Positions 53,492 to 58,280 of a stretch of 58,280 nucleotides of DNA are shown here, one piece after another. Under the pieces are notes generated by a model. It worked only from the letters and a program-made list of their open reading frames with translations. It made no database searches and had not been told where the DNA came from. Every line of letters begins with the position of its first letter. Position 1 is the first letter of the stretch. Source of the stretch: Sphingobium chlorophenolicum (GTDB taxonomy: Bacteria; Pseudomonadota; Alphaproteobacteria; Sphingomonadales; Sphingomonadaceae); assembly GCF_000722875.1 (NCBI RefSeq), contig NZ_JFHR01000031.1:1-58280 (forward strand). Reading direction: 5' to 3'. The position numbers and the translations under genes were made by a program.

Positions 53492-53625
53492 TTCCTCCCC
53501 ATCGGTAGATGGGGAGGTGGCAGCGCGAAGCGCTGACGAAGGGGCATGGGGCACGACCTCCGAATTTCCCCTCCACCATTCGCTTCGCGAACGGTCCCCC
53601 TCCCCACGCTTCGCGTAGGGAGGAA
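53492..53625 (-). repeat. Composite inverted-repeat element, copy D (short subtype)
   Basis: About 134 bases between the convergent hydrolase and Sel1 genes, with the minus-strand core AAATTCGGAGGTCGTGCCCC at 53567-53548. The ends are TTCCTCCCCATCGG... and ...GCGTAGGGAGGA. The left inner stem has diverged (AGCGC GAA GCGCT tip). Confidence 0.8.
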
Positions 53626-53665
53626 TTGATGTCAGCTACTGGCCACTTCCTGACATTCCGAATTG

Positions 53666-53962
53666 CTAGGCGGCGCGCAGTTGCGTTGTTGCGATCAGGG
53701 CGCGGGCCTGGCGTTGGGCTTCGGCGATTTCTCGCGCCGACATTTCTTCGGCTACTTCCGCCCGCATCGTCTGGCCTTCCTCGCTGCCTTTGAGGGCGGC
53801 CAGGTTGAACCATTTATGCGCCTCGATCAGGTCGACGGGCAGATCGCCGGTGCCGCAGCTATAGGCGACCCCCAGATCGAAACAGGCTTCCGCGCTTGCA
53901 TCCGCCGCACCCGAAAGACGGCTTTCCATCAGAAACTGCGCGCTCTTCAGACCATTCGCCAT
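53666..53962 (-). CDS. Short Sel1-repeat protein
   Basis: Protein of 98 aa with one clear Sel1-like repeat: AEACFDLGVAYSCGTGDLPVDLIEAHKWFNLAALKG, followed by a Glu/Arg-rich helix (AEVAEEMSAREIAEAQRQARAL). It resembles the single-repeat Sel1 proteins common in sphingomonads. Function unknown. It starts at ATG 53962 and is divergent from the MFS gene. Confidence 0.82.
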   Translation of the reverse strand: MANGLKSAQFLMESRLSGAADASAEACFDLGVAYSCGTGDLPVDLIEAHKWFNLAALKGSEEGQTMRAEVAEEMSAREIAEAQRQARALIATTQLRAA

Positions 53963-54161
53963 GACCGAATCCCCCTCATGGATTTCGACTTGATGGTTTT
54001 CGATGAGGGGCAGGCTGCACCGGCGGCGGATAAAAAATGGTTAACGCCGCTCATGGCGATTGGCGGAAAAATCCCCGCATAGCGGACGCAAGCAAGGTTA
54101 ACGCCCTTCCGCGACACTAAAAGGGTAGCGCAGGCGTCCGATTGTCCCCATAGCCACCGGC

Positions 54162-55436
54162 ATGACCGATCATCCCGCAATCCCCGGAGAACAGCCGAAA
54201 AAGGACATTGCTTTCCGCGAGTTCGTGATGCTCTGCGCCTGTCTGATGGCGATGAACGCCTTGTCCATCGATCCGATGCTGCCCGCCTTGCCCGCCATCG
54301 GCCAGGACCTGGCGATACCCCATCCCAATGACCGGCAATTGATCATCAGCATCTATTTTCTGGGTCTGGGCATCGGATCCTTGCTGTTCGGCGTGTTGTC
54401 CGACCGATTCGGACGGAAGCGCGTGCTGGGCGGCGCGATGGTGATGTTCATCCTTTCCTCCATCGCCTGCGCGGGGGCGCACAGCTTCGCCATGATATTG
54501 GTGGCGCGGGCCTGCGCCGGTTTCTTCGCGGGGGCGAGCCGGGTGGTCACCGTCGGCATCGTCCGCGACCGCTTCAAGGGCGATGCGATGGCGCGGGTCA
54601 TGTCGCTGATCTTCGCGGTGTTCATGCTGATTCCCGTGATGGCGCCGACTTTCGGGCAGGCGATATTGTGGATCGCCCCGTGGCGCTGGATATTCTGGGC
54701 GCTGGCCATCCTGGCGACGTTGATCCTGATATGGATGATGGCGCGGCTGCCGGAAACGCTGCTGCCGGAAAACCGCTTGCGGATCAGCGCGGGCGTCATT
54801 TTCCGGACCGTGGGATCGATCATGCGCACGCGCAGCTCGATCGGCTATATGATGGCGAGCGGCGTGGTGATGAGCGGCCTGATCGGCTTCATCCTGTCCG
54901 TGCAGCAGATTTTCTTCGACATTTTCGGGGCGCAGGAGATTTTTCCCTTCGCCTTCGCCGTCATCGCCGGCAGCATGGGGATCGGCAGCCTGGTGAACAG
55001 CCGCCTTGTGTCCCGTTTCGGCGCGCGGCGGTTGAGCCAGGCGGCGGTGCTGTGCCTGGTGCTGATCAACGTCGTGCATCTGGCGGTGATCCTGGCGGGA
55101 CATGAGACGCTGGCCAGCTTCATGATCCTGCAGGGGGCCACCATGATGACGGTCGCCTTCACCGCGTCCAATTTCAGCGCCATTTCCATGGAACCCTTTG
55201 CGAAGGGTGCGGGGGTCGCCTCCTCCTTCCAGGCGTTCCTGACCACGGCGGTGTCCAGCGCGCTTGGCAGCGTGATCGGCCGGGCATTCGACGGCACGAC
55301 TTTGCCGCTGACGCTGGGATTGGCGGTATTCGGATCGATCTCCTTCCTGATCGTCGCCTGGGCGGAGCGGGGGAAATTATTCACCCGGCCCCATCATGCC
55401 GGGCTGCGCGATACCGAATTCGAAACCCTGCGCTGA
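54162..55436 (+). CDS. MFS drug-efflux transporter, Bcr/CflA type
   Basis: Membrane protein of 424 aa with 12 helices. The MFS motif A is FGVLSDRFGRKRVL (about residues 81-94) and the acidic residue of helix 1 is in MNALSIDPMLPALPAIG, as in Bcr/CflA. The substrate is unknown. It starts at ATG 54162 (MTDHPAIPG). It is convergent with the amino-acid permease and separated from it by a terminator. Confidence 0.9.
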   Translation: MTDHPAIPGEQPKKDIAFREFVMLCACLMAMNALSIDPMLPALPAIGQDLAIPHPNDRQLIISIYFLGLGIGSLLFGVLSDRFGRKRVLGGAMVMFILSSIACAGAHSFAMILVARACAGFFAGASRVVTVGIVRDRFKGDAMARVMSLIFAVFMLIPVMAPTFGQAILWIAPWRWIFWALAILATLILIWMMARLPETLLPENRLRISAGVIFRTVGSIMRTRSSIGYMMASGVVMSGLIGFILSVQQIFFDIFGAQEIFPFAFAVIAGSMGIGSLVNSRLVSRFGARRLSQAAVLCLVLINVVHLAVILAGHETLASFMILQGATMMTVAFTASNFSAISMEPFAKGAGVASSFQAFLTTAVSSALGSVIGRAFDGTTLPLTLGLAVFGSISFLIVAWAERGKLFTRPHHAGLRDTEFETLR

Positions 55437-55474
55437 AAAAGAAAGGGGAGCGGCATCCGCTCCCCCTCCTTTCG
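55435..55474. terminator. Bidirectional terminator
   Basis: Stem GGGGAGCGG (55445-55453) with CCGCTCCCC (55457-55465), loop CAT. The minus strand continues with TTTCTTTTT, suited to the permease gene; the plus side ends in CCTTTC. Confidence 0.85.
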
Positions 55475-55475
55475 A

Positions 55476-57092
55476 TCAGGCGTCCCGGCCGCCCGGCGTA
55501 TGCGCGCCCGGCATGGGCGGCACTGGCTGCGGCGGAATGCCGGCATCCTGCTCATGGGTTTCGACCAGGCCGCGTCCGACATGGCTCTTGCGATAGCCAT
55601 AGATGAAATAAAGCACGAGGCCCAGGCCACCCCAGACCGGCAGCACAAGCTGCGCATCGACGGGCAGGTTGAAGAAGAGGAAAACGCAGCCGAACGCCGC
55701 CGTCGGCGCGATGGCCCACACCACAGGCGTGCGGAACGGGCGTGCCCGGCCCGGTTCCTTGACGCGCAGCACCAGCACGGCGATCGACACCATGAAGAAG
55801 GCGAAGAGCGTGCCGGAATTGGAGATGTCGGCCAACTGGCCCACGGGCAGCAGCGCCGCGCCGATGGCGACGAAGACGCCCGTCACCATGGTGACGACAT
55901 GGGGCGTCTTGAAGCGCGGGTGGATGCTGGCGAGCTTTTCCGGCAGCAGGCCGTCGCGGGCCATGACGAAGAAGATGCGGGTCTGGCCGAACATCATCAT
56001 TAGGATGACCGAAGGCAGAGCGAGGTTGGCCGCGAGGCCCAGCGCATTGCCGACGACGGTCCAGTTGATGGAGCGCAGCACATGGGCCAGCGCTTCGTTG
56101 GAGCAGACGAGATCCTGGGCATGGGCGGCGGTGGCGCAGGCGGCGGCGAAACCCTGCGATCCGGGAGCGACCACCGAGCCGTCGGGGCCGAGCACCGGCT
56201 GCGCGCCGATTGCGCCGATCGCCCCGCCAGCCACCAGCAGGTAGAAGACGGTGCAGAGCGCGAGGCTGCCGATCAGGCCGATGGGGACGTTGCGCTGGGG
56301 ATTTTTGGTTTCCTCGGCGGCGGTCGATACCGCGTCGAAGCCGACATAGGCGAAGAAGATCGATGCGGCGGCGCCGACGATGCCCATGCCGCTGGTGCCT
56401 TCCGGCCCGAACCAGCCATTGGGCGCGAAGGGCGAGAAATTGCCGGTATCCAGGACCGGCAGCGTCAGGATGATGAAGGCGGTGAGCGCGGTCACCTTGA
56501 TGGCGACGAGCACGGCGTTGACGCGGGCGCTTTCGGTGGTGCCGATGACCAGCAGGGCCGTCACGGCGAGCGCGACGACGATGGCGGGAATGTTGATGAC
56601 GCCATGGGTGAAGTCCGCATGGGGGATCAGGCCGTTCATCGACCAGACCGGCCCCGCAGCAAGCGCCTGCGGCAGTTCAAGCCCGGTTATGCTTTTGAGC
56701 AGGCCCATGAAATAGCCGGACCAGCCCACCGAAACGGCGCTGGCCGCGACCGCATATTCCAGGATGAGCGCCCAGCCCACCATCCAGGCGAGCAGTTCGC
56801 CGACGACAGCATAGGTGTAGGTGTAGGCGGAACCGGACACCGGCACCATGGAGGCGATTTCGGAATAGCAGAGCGCTGCGAAGGCGCAGACGGCGCCCGC
56901 GATCATGAAGCTCCACATCATGCCCGGCCCGGCCTTTTGCGCGGCGGCGGCGGTCAGCACGAAAATGCCGGTGCCGATGATGGCCCCGACCCCCAATAAT
57001 GTCAGTTGAACCGGCCCCAATGTGCGGACGAGCGATTTTTTCTCGGCCGTGGCCAATATCGCGTCCAGTGGCTTTATGCGCCCGAAAATCAT
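55476..57092 (-). CDS. Amino-acid permease (APC family, cationic amino acid type)
   Basis: Transporter of 538 aa with about 12-14 helices. The APC signature is LLGVGAIIGTGIFVLTAAAA near residue 34, and SIFFAYVGFDAVSTAAEETKNPQRN in helix 6-7 is typical of the CAT-like group. A loop with two Cys (FAAACATAAHAQDLVC) is between helices 7 and 8. The start is ATG at 57092 (MIFGRIKPLD) with AAGGG before it; a 41-residue extension to 57215 lacks family similarity. The leader has a GC-rich hairpin (57128-57144). Confidence 0.92.
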   Translation of the reverse strand: MIFGRIKPLDAILATAEKKSLVRTLGPVQLTLLGVGAIIGTGIFVLTAAAAQKAGPGMMWSFMIAGAVCAFAALCYSEIASMVPVSGSAYTYTYAVVGELLAWMVGWALILEYAVAASAVSVGWSGYFMGLLKSITGLELPQALAAGPVWSMNGLIPHADFTHGVINIPAIVVALAVTALLVIGTTESARVNAVLVAIKVTALTAFIILTLPVLDTGNFSPFAPNGWFGPEGTSGMGIVGAAASIFFAYVGFDAVSTAAEETKNPQRNVPIGLIGSLALCTVFYLLVAGGAIGAIGAQPVLGPDGSVVAPGSQGFAAACATAAHAQDLVCSNEALAHVLRSINWTVVGNALGLAANLALPSVILMMMFGQTRIFFVMARDGLLPEKLASIHPRFKTPHVVTMVTGVFVAIGAALLPVGQLADISNSGTLFAFFMVSIAVLVLRVKEPGRARPFRTPVVWAIAPTAAFGCVFLFFNLPVDAQLVLPVWGGLGLVLYFIYGYRKSHVGRGLVETHEQDAGIPPQPVPPMPGAHTPGGRDA

Positions 57093-57127
57093 GGTGGAGC
57101 CCTTTTTCTTTGAAGTCTTTTGCCCGG

Positions 57128-57144
57128 GCGGCCGTTGCGGCCGC
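57128..57144 (-). promoter_or_regulatory. GC-rich hairpin in the permease leader
   Basis: GCGGCCG and CGGCCGC form a seven-bp stem with a three-base loop, 36-52 bases upstream of the permease ATG. It may affect mRNA stability; this is structure only, with no family match. Confidence 0.3.
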
Positions 57145-57256
57145 TCCCCTTTTGTGATGAAGCGGAGACTATCGCCTAATCCGGCGCACGCAAGTATGTT
57201 GCGCATTCGGGACATCGTTCAAAAGCACTTCCCAGGAAGATCCGGAGAAATGAAGC

Positions 57257-58018
57257 ATGGTTGAATTGCTGCGGGCAGGCAGTTTGGGTGATGTCCTGCA
57301 CGGCTTTGCCGGACGGCGCGGCGGGGTTTCGACCGGGATTCATGCGGGCCTGAATGTCGGATTGGGGTCGGAGGATGAACGGGACGCGGTTCTGCGCAAC
57401 CGGGATCTGGTTCGCGATGCGCTGTTGCCCGGCGGGACGCTGGTGACGGTGCATCAGGTTCATTCGCCCGATGCTGTCACTGTCATGGCCCCGATTCCCG
57501 CCGATGAACGGCCAGCGGCTGACGCCATGGTCACGAATCGGCCAGGGTTGATATTGGGCATCCTTACGGCGGATTGCGTGCCGGTTTTGTTTGCCGACGC
57601 GGCGGCTGGCGTCATCGGCGCGGCGCATGCCGGATGGAAAGGGGCGTTGGCGGGCGTGACGGACCGGACGATCGAGGGGATGGAGGCATTGGGCGCGGGG
57701 CGGGACCGGATCGCCTGCGCGATCGGGCCGTGCATTGGGCGCTCCTCCTATGAGGTGACTTTGGATTTCGCGGACCACTTTGCGGCGGCGGATGTCGAGA
57801 ATGAGCGATTTTTCACGGCTGGGCGCGAGGGGCATTGCCAGTTCGACATTGCCGCCTATGTGGCGGCCCGATTGGCGAACGCGGGGGTCAGTCAGATCGA
57901 ATTGCTGGATGAGGATACCTACAGCCAGTCGGATCGCTTTTACAGCTATCGCCGGTCATGTCATCGCGGCGAGCCGGATTATGGTCGGCAGATTTCGATG
58001 ATCGCTTTGCCGGGGTAA
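57257..58018 (+). CDS. pgeF: Peptidoglycan editing factor PgeF (laccase-domain purine phosphorylase-like)
   Basis: Multicopper-oxidase-unrelated DUF152 (YfiH) protein of 253 aa. Zinc/copper ligands are in VHQVHSPDAV (first His), TADCVPVLFADA (Cys), AAHAGWKGAL (His), and the C-terminal YSYRRSCHRGEPDYGRQ. The family corrects peptidoglycan precursor errors or acts on purine nucleosides. It starts at ATG 57257 (MVELLRAGS) and is divergent from the permease. Confidence 0.92.
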   Translation: MVELLRAGSLGDVLHGFAGRRGGVSTGIHAGLNVGLGSEDERDAVLRNRDLVRDALLPGGTLVTVHQVHSPDAVTVMAPIPADERPAADAMVTNRPGLILGILTADCVPVLFADAAAGVIGAAHAGWKGALAGVTDRTIEGMEALGAGRDRIACAIGPCIGRSSYEVTLDFADHFAAADVENERFFTAGREGHCQFDIAAYVAARLANAGVSQIELLDEDTYSQSDRFYSYRRSCHRGEPDYGRQISMIALPG

Positions 58019-58142
58019 CGGCGGAAGGCATGGTGTTGGAGTTAGGGAGGTTCCTAACTTCGCTCCAGAATATTCATGTTTGGATATACTGCTCCGCTTG
58101 GCCGAAGCCAGGGAGGCATCATCGATCCGGAAGATCGATGAC

Positions 58143-58180
58143 CCGGACGCTCATAGGTCCGGTTGGTGTTTTATTGTTTT
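58143..58180 (+). terminator. Candidate terminator of pgeF
   Basis: Stem CCGGAC (58143-58148) with GTCCGG (58157-58162), followed by a T-rich stretch (TTGGTGTTTTATTGTTTTG). A second hairpin, CATCGATC/GATCGATG (58120-58140), precedes it. It sits about 125 bases after the pgeF stop. Confidence 0.55.
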
Positions 58181-58197
58181 GAAGTTTTCGCGGCCTC

Positions 58198-58274
<77 letters not shown>

Positions 58275-58280
58275 ACACTG

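Noticed and set aside
53973..54008. Inverted repeat CCCCTCAT ... ATGAGGGG upstream of the Sel1 gene
   Set aside because: Arms of eight bases with a loop over 20 bases in a GC-rich genome; overlaps the presumed promoter but too weak to call.

Overview
The window is a GC-rich chromosomal segment of an alphaproteobacterium, most likely a sphingomonad (Sphingobium/Sphingomonas group). Four things point there: a hisC-tyrA pair arranged as in Zymomonas, COQ9 and a mitofilin (Mic60)-like gene that are alphaproteobacterial markers, an UrcA-family protein, and intergenic repeats whose in-frame reading gives the RHSRESGNP-type peptide common in these genomes. I find about 67 protein genes and one tRNA. 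There is no insertion sequence, prophage, CRISPR array or recognisable defence island. No stretch longer than 300 bases lacks a gene; the longest gap (about 270 bases, 30559-30829) holds a repeat element.

Layout. 1-3235: a zinc-ribbon gene cut by the window edge, then ftsE-ftsX, a YdcF-like gene and plsC (division and envelope lipids). 3302-8087: tyrA-hisC and a 2-hydroxyacid dehydrogenase on the minus strand, divergent from metX-metW (aromatic, histidine and methionine synthesis). 8304-16767: prfC, an aldose-epimerase-like gene, a secreted protein, a DUF4386 membrane protein, pheT-pheS, a REP-flanked GIY-YIG gene and rplT-rpmI. 16958-24089: hisN, a VOC protein, prs, nadE, gltX and an old yellow enzyme. 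24296-31920: COQ9, feoAB, ssb, a RidA protein, a Spx/ArsC-like protein, glpQ, an Rrf2 regulator, an MBL hydrolase and a MAPEG protein. 32129-36613: rpmF-plsX-fabH, purH and an UrcA protein. 36757-40536: FAD oxidoreductase, GtrA and a GT-C-like membrane protein, the least characterised multigene unit here. 40494-46398: MsrB, an ABC exporter, queG, a lipoprotein, an EI24 protein and a PfkB kinase. 46444-53453: a flippase and gpsA-tsaD divergent from hemC-hemD-mitofilin-like, then a lipase-like hydrolase. 53666-58274: a Sel1 protein, an MFS exporter, an amino-acid permease, a PgeF-type laccase-domain protein and initiator tRNA-Met.

Most of the window is housekeeping. Many operonic genes are joined by ATGA, GTGA or TGATG stop/start overlaps, suggesting translational coupling. 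The most unusual signals are non-coding. One is a family of four composite inverted-repeat elements sharing an asymmetric core. Another is an inverted REP pair that precisely brackets the GIY-YIG gene. A third is a perfect 20-bp inverted repeat inside the truncated zinc-ribbon gene. Among proteins, the oxidoreductase-GtrA-GT-C cassette and the short Mic60-like protein beside hemCD deserve most attention. All function calls rest on motifs and gene context read by eye; no database search was run.
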